From contig CAYQJU010000033.1 of the NCBI GenBank assembly GCA_964417875.1, positions 1 to 29,562 of the forward strand: a DNA stretch of 29,562 nt, read 5' to 3'. The notes below the pieces were generated by a model. The model did not search any database. It was not told the origin of the DNA and saw only the letters and a program-made list of their open reading frames with translations. This document shows positions 1-7,000 of the stretch, piece after piece. Numbering within the stretch: position 1 is the stretch's first letter; every line of letters begins with the position of its first letter. Position numbers and translations under genes: made by a program. The stretch comes from ZC4RG30 sp964417875 (GTDB lineage Bacteria > Pseudomonadota > Gammaproteobacteria > Steroidobacterales > Steroidobacteraceae).

Positions 1-2
1 CG

Positions 3-785
3 GTGGATTTCCCGAACATCGATACGCGGTTCGACAATGACAACCGCGGCGCCGGCGCCTGGCAGAGCCTGGCCATCCACGACCTGGACGGCTCGGTCAC
101 CGGCATGGGTGACTCCTACATCCTGCTGTATGACGGCGAGAACAACAGCGTCGCCACGGACAGCACCTGCCGCATCGAGCCGACCTGGAATGCATCGCTG
201 TGCAAGGGTGACGTCGGACGCCTGAACATCGGCGGCGGCGCCCCGCGCGGCGGCTTCGGCGGTCGCGGCGCCGGCGCCCCCCGTGCCGGCGGAGCAGGTC
301 CGGCGGCCCCCGGCGCAACGCGCGCCCCAGGGTCCGACCCGACTGCCGGCCCCAGCATCGGCGGCTCCGGTGTCGCCGGTTCTGTCGCGGGTGCAGCGCC
401 CCGCGGTGGCGGATTTGCATTCGGCGGCGGCGGTGGAGCTCCGCAGCAGCCTGTTGTCCTCAGCCGCGGTGACGAGCAGATCCGCCTGCGGGGCAACGGC
501 GCCACGGTGAAGGCCGGTACCGAAGTCACGGTGAACACCGAGCGGCCGGAAGTCTCCCTCAGTCTCAGCGAAATGGAACTGGGCTCCTGGGTGGTCTTCG
601 AACTGCCGGGATTCAGCAACGCCGAGGCGAAGCCGGCGGACAGCCTGGATGCGCTGCGCAAGGCCAACGAGACCTCGTACTTCAAGGACAAGGACTCGCT
701 GTGGGTGAAAGTGGTGGTCGACACGCCGCCCGCGGTGCCGGCGATGCCGTTGCAGCAGCAGGCGTCGGTCCGGGTCAGCCGCTAA
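3..785 (+). CDS. C-terminal part of a CEMIP/G8-like secreted protein (5' truncated by window edge)
   Basis: The frame is open to the left edge, so this is the 3' end of a longer gene; the GTG at position 3 is not a credible start. The first ~75 residues carry a DLDGSVTG segment followed by a Cys, then TWNASLC and GRLN. This resembles the beta-helix/G8 family that includes CEMIP and TMEM2. A low-complexity Gly/Ala/Pro/Arg stretch of about 70 residues (about residues 76-148) follows. After it a folded ~110-residue tail contains TSYFKDKDSLWVKV, also reminiscent of that family. I infer an exported or surface carbohydrate-related protein, but the catalytic or G8 part lies outside the window and the assignment rests on short motifs. 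The gene ends at TAA and is followed at once by a strong terminator. Confidence 0.5.
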   Translation: MDFPNIDTRFDNDNRGAGAWQSLAIHDLDGSVTGMGDSYILLYDGENNSVATDSTCRIEPTWNASLCKGDVGRLNIGGGAPRGGFGGRGAGAPRAGGAGPAAPGATRAPGSDPTAGPSIGGSGVAGSVAGAAPRGGGFAFGGGGGAPQQPVVLSRGDEQIRLRGNGATVKAGTEVTVNTERPEVSLSLSEMELGSWVVFELPGFSNAEAKPADSLDALRKANETSYFKDKDSLWVKVVVDTPPAVPAMPLQQQASVRVSR

Positions 786-810
786 GGGGCTTTTCCTGAA
801 GGGATGAACG

Positions 811-839
811 AAGCCCCCGGCGCGAGCCGGGGGCTTTTT
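811..839 (+). terminator. Rho-independent terminator after the CEMIP-like gene
   Basis: An 11-bp perfect stem (811-821 with 826-836) closes a GCGA tetraloop of GNRA type, and the T-run at 835-839 follows. It lies 26 bases after the TAA at 783-785 and clearly ends that transcript, separating it from the HTH/nucleotidyltransferase module. Confidence 0.92.
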
Positions 840-900
840 CGTTTCTGGTCTCCGCACATCCGCCACGTTCAGGAACGGCGGATGGGACCACGCTCCTGGC

Positions 901-928
901 TTGAATTGGGCGCCGGGGTGTCTATACT
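901..928 (+). promoter_or_regulatory. Sigma70-type promoter of the HTH/nucleotidyltransferase module
   Basis: TTGAAT (901-906) and TATACT (923-928) are separated by 16 bases. The expected transcription start near 935 leaves only about 5 bases before the ATG at 940, so the message should be nearly leaderless. No Shine-Dalgarno sequence precedes the ATG. The local AT-rich patch (920-942) could also hold an autoregulatory operator, but no clear palindrome was seen. Confidence 0.6.
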
Positions 929-939
929 GAATCTACTAT

Positions 940-1407
940 ATGAACGTCCCCGCACCGGACATCGCGACAGTCCATGCACTGCGTAGCGACGTCGCCCTGC
1001 AGCTCGCACGCCATATACGGCGCATGGGCGTCACCCAGGTTGCTGCTGCAAGACGGCTCGGGCTCCCCCAGCCTACCTTGAGCAAGATCCTCAATGGTCG
1101 TGTGTCAGACATCTCCCTCGAGTTGTTGATTCGCACCGCTTCGCGGGCAGGCCTGCCCTTGACGCTGCAGACCGGCCGCGTCCCGCAGGAAGCGGGTGCT
1201 TTTGTCTCTGGTGCTCGTTCACCTCAGGGCCGCGCGCGCCGGTCCGGGCTTGAAGAGCAGGCTCGGGAATCGCTGCAGCAATCGGTAGCCCGTCTCACTG
1301 CTGCCGAGCGACTGCAGGCTTTCCTTGAGCACAATCAGCTTCTGGGCGCCCTGCGCCTGGCCGGTCGCGCCGCTGCAGTGCGGCCAGCGCGCAGAGCGCA
1401 GCCGTGA
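940..1407 (+). CDS. XRE-family HTH protein, putative antitoxin of an AbiEii-like pair
   Basis: This 155-residue protein has an XRE/HigA-type helix-turn-helix at about residues 31-56 (VTQVAAARRLGLPQPTLSKI), which predicts DNA binding. After it comes a basic, probably disordered linker and a helical segment (RLTAAERLQAFLEHNQ, about residues 110-130). That segment resembles the short 'SPAERL' helices I recall from partners of MNT-fold nucleotidyltransferases. The start ATG sits about 5 bases after the predicted transcription start. The stop TGA overlaps the GTG start of the next gene by 4 bases (GTGA), so the two genes should be translationally coupled. An antitoxin/autorepressor role is inferred from this arrangement; a plain regulator is the alternative. 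Confidence 0.7.
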   Translation: MNVPAPDIATVHALRSDVALQLARHIRRMGVTQVAAARRLGLPQPTLSKILNGRVSDISLELLIRTASRAGLPLTLQTGRVPQEAGAFVSGARSPQGRARRSGLEEQARESLQQSVARLTAAERLQAFLEHNQLLGALRLAGRAAAVRPARRAQP

Positions 1408-1964
1408 AAACCAGCCGACCGGGTCAATCGGCGCTTCTGTTCCTGGATGCAGCCGAGATCCTGCAGCGAGAGAAGATCGCCTATGCCGTCGTAGGTGCCT
1501 TTGCACTTTCCGTGCATGGCACAGTCAGGGGAACGATGGATGTGGATGCGGTGCTGCATGCATCATCGCGCCAGCTCGCAATCCTGCAGGCGACCTTCAA
1601 GCGCGCCGGTTTCCAGGCCGAGTTGCGTCGGGGAGATCCGGATGATCCGATTCCGGCATTGATTTTGTTGCGCGATGCCTACGGGAACCAGGTCGAACTG
1701 CTGGGCGGGCTCCGGGGTATGGATCCAGAAGTCTTCTCCCGGACGCTGGAAGTTCCATTCCTGGGAGCAAGACTCCACTTCGTCGGGCTTGAGGACTTCA
1801 TTGCGATGAAATGCTTTGCAGGTGGCCCGCAGGACATCCTGGACGCGAGATCTGCCTACGTGGGTGCGCAAATCCCTCCTGACCTTGATCTGCTGCGTGC
1901 CCTGGCCCGCAGGTTCGGCCGGGCGGCGGCCGACAAGCTCGAGGAAGTTCTTGCGGGTCAGTGA
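1404..1964 (+). CDS. Nucleotidyltransferase-fold protein (AbiEii/DUF6036-like), putative toxin
   Basis: This 186-residue protein starts at a GTG embedded in the preceding gene's stop. It shows the classic MNT-type signature: a glycine-rich segment VVGAFALSVHG (residues 29-39) followed by RGTMDVD with the metal-binding Asp pair D46 and D48. A third acidic strand follows around QVELLGG, and a helical C-terminus contains FIAMKCFAGGPQDILD, typical of AbiEii/DUF6036-like proteins. Such proteins transfer nucleotides, often to tRNA or to a partner protein, and many act as toxins neutralised by an adjacent HTH protein. Catalytic residues look intact. The substrate cannot be told from sequence, and a non-toxic housekeeping or defence role is possible. 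Confidence 0.72.
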   Translation: MKTSRPGQSALLFLDAAEILQREKIAYAVVGAFALSVHGTVRGTMDVDAVLHASSRQLAILQATFKRAGFQAELRRGDPDDPIPALILLRDAYGNQVELLGGLRGMDPEVFSRTLEVPFLGARLHFVGLEDFIAMKCFAGGPQDILDARSAYVGAQIPPDLDLLRALARRFGRAAADKLEEVLAGQ

Positions 1965-2054
1965 TTGCACCGCCAGATCCAGCGGTGGGGCCCGGACGCC
2001 GTCGCGGTGGATGGCGCGCTGCCGAAACCACTACGCGGAGCGACCAGGCTCCCC

Positions 2055-2075
2055 GGGGGCGCAGCTTTCGCCCCC
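2055..2075. terminator. GC-rich hairpin between convergent genes
   Basis: GGGGGCG (2055-2061) pairs with CGCCCCC (2069-2075) around a 7-base loop. It lies in the 131-base gap between the convergent nucleotidyltransferase and DUF6265 genes. There is no T-run on either side, so it may be only a weak terminator or 3'-end stabiliser. Nothing else was seen in this gap. Confidence 0.3.
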
Positions 2076-2095
2076 AGGGATCCTGCCGCTGCCTG

Positions 2096-2575
2096 CTATT
2101 GGCGCGTCAGCGCCAGCTTCGCCACATTGCCGCCGGGCTGGCCGGCCTCGATGTTGAAGGTGCCATCCGCGCCGATGCTGTAGCCCAGCGTCGTCATCGG
2201 ACCTTCGGTGACGGCCTTGAACTTCACGCGCTTGTCGCCGATCTCGACCAGTTCCATCTTCTGCGCAGTTGGCGTGCGCGGTACGAAGCCGGCATTCCAC
2301 TGCTGGATGTTCATCAGCAGCGAACCGTCCTTCTCCTCGATGGTGATGACCTCCCACATGCTCACGCCATTCGGGCCGCTCATGCGCACCATCGAGGCAA
2401 TGCTGCCGTTCGTGGCGGTGGTCCAGTTTTCCTCCAGCGTGTTGGGGCCGAGCGGCGCAGCCCAGCTGCCGGTCATCCAGGCCAGGTCGGTGATCTTCGC
2501 AGGTGGGCCGGCGGCAAACGCGGTGCCGGCAACGAGGGTGAGGGCGAGGGTGGTGAACAGACGATGAAGTCGCAC
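2096..2575 (-). CDS. Exported DUF6265-family protein
   Basis: A 159-residue protein with a clear Sec signal peptide (residues 1-21, cleavage expected after the AFA preceding AGPP). The mature part begins with ITDLAWMTGSWAAP and later has LEENWTTATNGSIASMVRM. This is the pattern of the DUF6265 family, a small periplasmic beta-barrel-like fold of unknown function. The start is GTG, supported by an AGAAAGGA ribosome-binding site about 7 bases upstream; no in-frame ATG fits. It lies 69 bases downstream of the PQQ sugar-dehydrogenase-like gene on the same strand and may share its transcript. Function is unknown. Confidence 0.75.
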   Translation of the reverse strand: MRLHRLFTTLALTLVAGTAFAAGPPAKITDLAWMTGSWAAPLGPNTLEENWTTATNGSIASMVRMSGPNGVSMWEVITIEEKDGSLLMNIQQWNAGFVPRTPTAQKMELVEIGDKRVKFKAVTEGPMTTLGYSIGADGTFNIEAGQPGGNVAKLALTRQ

Positions 2576-2644
2576 GGCAGTGTCCTTTCTGGATGGTGGT
2601 GAAAACGCAGGTGGTGGCGAGATTGCCCCGGCGCGGTCCAGGAT

Positions 2645-3874
2645 TCAATCGCGACGGTCGGCCGCCGTGACGGCAAGAATCGCTCCCTGCTCCTGGTCGG
2701 TGAGGATGTACAGCGATCCGTCCGGCGCCTGCTTCACGTCGCGCATCCGCTGGTGCAGGTCGCTGAACAGCGTTTCACGGCGCAGCTCTTCCATCTTCTC
2801 GTTCAGCAGCAGGCGATCGACGCGGCCGGTGCCCGGGATCTCGCCCGTCCTGAGGCCGCCCACGAACAGGTCGCCCTTCCACTGCGGCAGCGCGTCGCCG
2901 GTGTAGAAGGTCAGGCCGCTGACGGAAATCGATGGCGTCCAGTAAACGATCGGCGGCTCGAAACCCTCATGCGTGGGGATGTTGGCCTTGTTCTGCCAGG
3001 GGCCGGGATAGGTGCGGCCCAGGCTCACGATCGGCCAGCCGTAGTTGCGGCCGGCGACGATGTGGTTGAGTTCGTCGCCACCGTTGGGCCCCATCTCCGC
3101 AAGATACACCTCGTGCGTGACGGGATGCACGGTGAGGCCCATCGCGGCGCGATGGCCCATCGTATAGATCTCCGGGCGATGATCTTGCTTGCCGATGAAC
3201 GGGTTGCCCGGCGCAGGCCTGCCATCGTCGGTGAGACGCAGCACCTTGCCGGCAAGGACTCCCGGATCCTGCGCGGCCGTATCTGCGCCGCTTGCCACCC
3301 ACAGCAATCCGTCGGGCGTCATCGCCAGCGCGCTCGCACCGCGAATGCCTTCGCCGGCCAGCAACTCGGTGACATCGACCAGCTTCATGCCGTCGAGTCG
3401 CGCCCGCACGATCACGCCGGTGTAGCCGTCGCCGTCGGGCTTGTTGACGCCGAAGTAGATCAGTCCGTTGCGCGCGAACTGCGGGTGCACGGCGAGGCTG
3501 GTGTAGCCATGCACGGCGCCCAGCGAACCGCTGTTGCCGCGAAACTGCGCTGCGGGACCGCCGCTGATGGCCTCGGGCAACAGCTTGCCGTTACGCACGA
3601 TGCGCAGATCCCCCTTGCGGGTGGTGACGAGCAGGTCGCCATTGGGCAGGAAGGCCATGGCATAGGGCCATTCGAGCCGGGCGACGACGCGCACCTGCAC
3701 GTCCATGCCCTCGGCGGTCCGGTAGGTCCACGGACCATCACCAAGCGGCTGACCTTCAAGGCCTGTGGGTGCGACAGGTACGCCGCGCTGGAAAGGAACG
3801 CTTCGCTGGGCCTGGGCGGCGTGCGGGACCATGGCGGCAAGCCCGATGGCCACAAGGCAGCAGAGGGTGCGCAT
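2645..3874 (-). CDS. PQQ-dependent sugar dehydrogenase-like six-bladed propeller, active site degenerate
   Basis: A 409-residue exported protein (signal peptide 1-22, AQAQ) of the soluble glucose/aldose sugar dehydrogenase family (YliI/GDH-B fold). Family landmarks are present: LEWPYAMAFLPNGDLLVT (about 68-84), LAGKVLRL (207-214), GGDELN (265-270), NYGWP, FYTGDALPQWKGDLFVGGL and RMRDVKQAPDGSLYILTD. However, positions normally holding catalytic or PQQ-contacting residues are changed. The usual HFG(S/G)R motif reads RGASA (178-182), GHRNPQGL reads GHRAAMGL (240-247) and EHGP reads EMGP (260-263). Activity as a sugar dehydrogenase is therefore doubtful. A promoter places the transcription start at the ATG itself. 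The gene follows the di-haem oxidoreductase by 61 bases. Confidence 0.8.
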   Translation of the reverse strand: MRTLCCLVAIGLAAMVPHAAQAQRSVPFQRGVPVAPTGLEGQPLGDGPWTYRTAEGMDVQVRVVARLEWPYAMAFLPNGDLLVTTRKGDLRIVRNGKLLPEAISGGPAAQFRGNSGSLGAVHGYTSLAVHPQFARNGLIYFGVNKPDGDGYTGVIVRARLDGMKLVDVTELLAGEGIRGASALAMTPDGLLWVASGADTAAQDPGVLAGKVLRLTDDGRPAPGNPFIGKQDHRPEIYTMGHRAAMGLTVHPVTHEVYLAEMGPNGGDELNHIVAGRNYGWPIVSLGRTYPGPWQNKANIPTHEGFEPPIVYWTPSISVSGLTFYTGDALPQWKGDLFVGGLRTGEIPGTGRVDRLLLNEKMEELRRETLFSDLHQRMRDVKQAPDGSLYILTDQEQGAILAVTAADRRD

Positions 3875-3880
3875 GGGCCG

Positions 3881-3910
3881 AGTCTAACCCCGGCGAAGCG
3901 CCCCGTTCAA
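3881..3910 (-). promoter_or_regulatory. Promoter giving a leaderless transcript of the PQQ-dehydrogenase-like gene
   Basis: On the minus strand TTGAAC (3910-3905) and TAGACT (3886-3881) are spaced by 18 bases. Six bases follow before the ATG at 3874, so the predicted +1 coincides with the A of the start codon. No ribosome-binding site is present upstream of this ATG, which agrees with leaderless initiation. Confidence 0.55.
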
Positions 3911-3935
3911 AAGCGGCGGGACGAAACGGGTTTCC

Positions 3936-5201
3936 CTACAAGGTCTCGATCCAGCGCAGCAGCTGCATTCTGGTGGCGGCATCCAGCTTCATGAAGCTGT
4001 CGCGCGCGGCCTGGCCCTGGCCTTCGTGCCAGAGGATCGCCTCCTCGATGCTGCTGGCGCGCCCGTCGTGCATGAGTCCGACCGGACCTGCCCGCAGCGC
4101 ATGCGACAGGCCCCATAGCGGCGCCGTCCGCCACAGGCTGCGGACCGGCTTGCCGTCGGTGGTGCGATCGGCGAGCCCATCGCCCAGGTCATGCAGCAGC
4201 AGGTCGGAGTAGGGGTCGATGTGGATCTCGCCTTCGACGCGCGGCACCGGCAGCTGCGGCACATGGCACGCGGCACAGCCCACGCGCGCGAACAGCGCGG
4301 CACCGGCTTCATCCGTTGCCTTATCGATCTTTGCGCGGGCCGGAGCCGCGAGCAGGAACTGGAAGGTGTTCACTGCATGGAAGAATTCTTCCGGCACTTC
4401 CGGCGTGTCGGCCTGCAGCGCTTCGCGGCAGTCCTTCTGGGCCGGCGTGCAATCGTCGGCGGGCATGATCTGCGATGTCAGGCCCATTTCACGCGCGAAG
4501 GCGATCGCGGTCTGCTCCACCAGGGAAGCTGCATCGCCCTGCCAGCCGAAGCGTCCGCCGGTCTCGCCACGAACCTCGGCAGGCTGTGCGCTGCGGATCG
4601 CCTCCAGTGCGGAGACGGGCACCGCATCGAGCAGTCCGGCGCCGAACACGGGTGGACCGATGCGCGGCTTCAGCACCGTGCCGGCCGGCAGCGCTCCCTG
4701 CGGTGAATCCGTCACCGAATAGCGCGGCGCCTGCAGCGTCCACCGCTGGCCATCTGCATAACGGCCCTCGCGCTGCTGCCATTTGGCGACGATGCGGCCT
4801 TCGGGCGCATGGCCTTCGATCGCGCGCGTATTGAGCACATGGCCGTAATCGGTAGGCGGCCCACCGAGCTGCATGACGAAGGAACTGGAAAGCCCGTCCG
4901 CCCCGGTTCGCGCGTGACCGCGCGCACCGCCCTCATGGCACGCACCGCAGCTGGTCTCGACGAACAGCGGCCCGAGGCCGGTCATCTGCGAGGTGGGGTG
5001 TCCGGCGGGCTGCCACTGGACATTGAACAGCATGTGGCCAACGTCGAAGTGTCGCTTCGTGGAGGCGTGGACCTCGGTCCACGGCGGCGGACTGGCGGGA
5101 TCGGACATGGCGACGCGACCGGCGAGTTCGCCGGCCTGCTGGCCAGGGGCACTGCTGGCGAATATCGCGCCCATCACGATCAAGACTGCCCGGTGGCTCA
5201 T
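3936..5201 (-). CDS. Di-haem oxidoreductase (DHOR, DUF1111 family), periplasmic
   Basis: From the ATG at 5201 this is a 421-residue protein with a signal peptide. It has two c-type haem motifs, CGACH in the N-terminal third and CAACH in the C-terminal third. Family landmarks are clear: GLGPLF, IGPPVFGAGLLDAVP, GGRFGWQGDAASLVEQ, ADDCTPAQKDCREA, ARVGCAACHVPQLP, SDLLLHDLGDGL, and WRTAPLWGLS near the end. This is the PF06537 di-haem 'oxidoredictase' family, related to MauG/cytochrome c peroxidases. The protein probably passes electrons from periplasmic dehydrogenases or acts on peroxide; its substrate is unknown. A longer reading frame starts at a TTG (5249), but the ATG gives the normal signal peptide. 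The PQQ-type gene lies just downstream. Confidence 0.87.
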   Translation of the reverse strand: MSHRAVLIVMGAIFASSAPGQQAGELAGRVAMSDPASPPPWTEVHASTKRHFDVGHMLFNVQWQPAGHPTSQMTGLGPLFVETSCGACHEGGARGHARTGADGLSSSFVMQLGGPPTDYGHVLNTRAIEGHAPEGRIVAKWQQREGRYADGQRWTLQAPRYSVTDSPQGALPAGTVLKPRIGPPVFGAGLLDAVPVSALEAIRSAQPAEVRGETGGRFGWQGDAASLVEQTAIAFAREMGLTSQIMPADDCTPAQKDCREALQADTPEVPEEFFHAVNTFQFLLAAPARAKIDKATDEAGAALFARVGCAACHVPQLPVPRVEGEIHIDPYSDLLLHDLGDGLADRTTDGKPVRSLWRTAPLWGLSHALRAGPVGLMHDGRASSIEEAILWHEGQGQAARDSFMKLDAATRMQLLRWIETL

Positions 5202-5352
5202 CGAATGCACATCGCGCTTGCTGGCCGGACTGCAGCTCAACAGCCTCAACCCCGATCGTCCAGTTCCGCGGTCACACTCCGGATGAAATTCCGGGTTTCC
5301 GCATCGGCCAGTCCCGGTCGAATGAGTGACGCGCTTCGTTGGGGCCCGTCTG

Positions 5353-5865
5353 TCAGCGCGGCGGTGCCGCCTGCAGCTTCTCTTCCACCGTCCCTGCCAG
5401 CGAGGTCAGTCCTGCGGCCTTGCCGATTGCCAGAGCCTCATCCGCCGACTTGCCCTCGATCCACCGCGCGCGCAATGCCAGCATCGCGCCGACGCGATTG
5501 CCGCTCGCACAGTGCATCAGCACACCCTTGTCGCCGGTCTCCTTCAGCAGGCGATCAAACTGCACGACGTTCTCGTGCGTCATGTCGGCGGGGCTCGCAA
5601 TGGGCAGCGCGTGGTAGGTCAGCCCGGCCGATTGCACGGCGGACTTCTTGTCCAGCGCAGGAGTTTCCGAGTCGGGCCGCAGGTCGATCACCACGGAGAT
5701 GCCCGCCGACGGCAACTTCGCGATGGCTTCGGCGGACGGCTGGCCGCTGACATGCTGCCGCTCGTTCAGCTCGATGTGGCGTGGCAGCTCCGCGAGCACG
5801 CCCTTGTCGGCGGCGGCGCTCAGGGCGGATCCGAGGGCGAGGATCAGTACAAGCAGCAATTTCAT
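5353..5865 (-). CDS. Exported DUF442/BLH-type protein-phosphatase-fold protein
   Basis: A 170-residue protein beginning with a signal peptide (residues 1-19) when started at the ATG at 5865, which has a CGGAG ribosome-binding site 7 bases upstream. A start at 5895 would only add residues before the signal peptide. The mature part carries GQPSAEAIAKLPSAGISVVIDLRPD and the catalytic loop HCASGNRVGAM (Cys119, Arg124, C-x4-R). This is the pattern of the DUF442/beta-lactamase-hydrolase-like phosphatases, where this fold is linked to sulfide or phosphate chemistry. Enzymatic residues look intact; the periplasmic substrate is unknown. It is divergent from the FGE-like gene (134 bases between starts) and upstream of the di-haem oxidoreductase. 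Confidence 0.8.
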   Translation of the reverse strand: MKLLLVLILALGSALSAAADKGVLAELPRHIELNERQHVSGQPSAEAIAKLPSAGISVVIDLRPDSETPALDKKSAVQSAGLTYHALPIASPADMTHENVVQFDRLLKETGDKGVLMHCASGNRVGAMLALRARWIEGKSADEALAIGKAAGLTSLAGTVEEKLQAAPPR

Positions 5866-5999
5866 GTGGTGGCTCCGGTCGTATCCCGTCAACATAGCAT
5901 GGCGGGGTCGCTGTCACCCGGAGCGCCCTTTCCGGGGCCGCAGGATGCAGCTGACGCACCGATCGCGGTAGTGTGTCCGGCAACAAGAATGGGGGAAAC

Positions 6000-6923
6000 A
6001 TGACTGCATCCACCGCAAGAGTTCCACACCGTCGGGGTCGGGGCCTGGCCATCCTGCTCGCAGCGCTGGCCCTTCCAGCTGTCGCGATGGAACAGTCACC
6101 CGCGGCGGGCGATCGCATCAAGGAATGTCGCAACTGCCCGGAGATGGTGGTGCTGCCGGCGGGCAGCTTCCTGATGGGATCACCGGAAACGGAAGCCGAT
6201 CGACGCGACAACGAGAAGCAGCGCCGGATCACCTTCGCGCGTCCCTTCGCGATGAGCGTGACGCCGGTGACCTGGGATCAGTGGGAAGCCTGCGCCCGCG
6301 ACGGCTGGTGCGAGGACGCCGCCATTGAAACAGCGTTGAAGCAGAGTCCCGATGGTTCGGTTAACCGCGACTTCAAGGACTTTGGCCGCGGCACTCGCCC
6401 GGCGGTGGGCATGAGCTGGCATGACGCGCAGAAGTTCGCTGGCTGGCTCAATTGGAAGACCGGCAGCGACGATGCCTACCGGTTGCCTAGCGAGGCGCAA
6501 TGGGAATATGCGGCCCGCGCCGGCAGCACGACGGCATTTCCCTGGGGCGACAGCATCGACTACAACCATGGCAACTTCGGCCTGCGCACCAGGGGTGAGC
6601 TGGGTGGCCATGCCGAAGGTCGCGATGTGTGGGTCAACGAGACCTCGCCGGTGGGTTCATTCCCGCCGAATGCCTGGGGCCTGCATGACATGCACGGCAA
6701 CATCTTCGAGTGGACCCAGGACTGCATGCAGAACGACCTGTCGAACGCGCCCGCCGATGGCCGGGCGAACACCGACGGGGACTGCATGGTGCGCGTATTC
6801 CGCAGCGGCACCTTCATGAGCAATCCCTACATGCAGCGTTCCGCGCGTCGCGGCGCGCCCTATCCGGCCACGGTCCGGGGCCGCAATTACCTCGGCTTCC
6901 GGGTGGTCAAGTCGCTGGAGTAG
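6000..6923 (+). CDS. Secreted formylglycine-generating-enzyme (SUMF1)-fold protein lacking the catalytic Cys pair
   Basis: The ATG at 6000 has a strong GGGGGAA ribosome-binding site and gives a 307-residue protein with an Arg-rich signal peptide ending near AVAMEQ. The FGE/SUMF1 fold is clear: CPEMVVLPAGSFLMGSPE, VTPVTWDQWEAC, RPAVGMSWHDAQKFAGWLNWKTG, YRLPSEAQWEYAARAG, NAWGLHDMHGNIFEWTQDC, and a C-terminal NYLGFRVV. True sulfatase-activating enzymes have two cysteines in the last core segment (RGGSWLC...C). Here that segment reads FRSGTFMSNPYMQRSARRG with no Cys, so formylglycine synthesis is unlikely. A binding or structural role is more probable. No sulfatase gene is nearby. A cyclophilin lipoprotein follows 77 bases downstream. 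Confidence 0.82.
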   Translation: MTASTARVPHRRGRGLAILLAALALPAVAMEQSPAAGDRIKECRNCPEMVVLPAGSFLMGSPETEADRRDNEKQRRITFARPFAMSVTPVTWDQWEACARDGWCEDAAIETALKQSPDGSVNRDFKDFGRGTRPAVGMSWHDAQKFAGWLNWKTGSDDAYRLPSEAQWEYAARAGSTTAFPWGDSIDYNHGNFGLRTRGELGGHAEGRDVWVNETSPVGSFPPNAWGLHDMHGNIFEWTQDCMQNDLSNAPADGRANTDGDCMVRVFRSGTFMSNPYMQRSARRGAPYPATVRGRNYLGFRVVKSLE

Positions 6924-6946
6924 CGGGCCGCGCCTCGCGGGGCCCG
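6924..6946 (+). terminator. GC-rich hairpin after the FGE-like gene
   Basis: CGGGCC (6924-6929) pairs with GGCCCG (6941-6946), and an alternative inner stem CCGCG/CGCGG is possible. It begins one base after the TAG of the FGE-like gene and is followed by no T-run. A possible 3' end or processing signal, weakly supported. Confidence 0.3.
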
Positions 6947-6966
6947 GCATCCGCGCGTCCGCTGGC

Positions 6967-6993
6967 TTGTCCCATGACCCCCGGTGCTAGAAT
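6967..6993 (+). promoter_or_regulatory. Probable promoter giving a leaderless cyclophilin-lipoprotein transcript
   Basis: TAGAAT at 6988-6993 is a good -10 hexamer, with a weaker TTGTCC at 6967-6972 (15-base spacing). Seven bases separate the -10 from the ATG at 7001, so transcription would begin at or one base before the start codon. No Shine-Dalgarno sequence is present there. Confidence 0.45.
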
Positions 6994-7000
6994 TTGCCGC

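Noticed and set aside
5202..5249. TTG start at 5249 for the di-haem oxidoreductase.
   Set aside because: It would place 16 extra residues before a normal signal peptide; the ATG at 5201 fits better.
5246..5352. An open frame downstream of the BLH-type gene on the minus strand, ending at 5246 and overlapping a TTG by 4 bases, with protein-like composition (RPGLADAETRNFIRSV...).
   Set aside because: It has no ATG, GTG or TTG start except a GTG leaving 10 codons, and it is out of frame with the upstream gene. It looks like a chance open frame in GC-rich DNA.
6000..6923. Calling the FGE-fold protein a sulfatase-maturing enzyme.
   Set aside because: The catalytic Cys pair is absent and no sulfatase gene is in the window.
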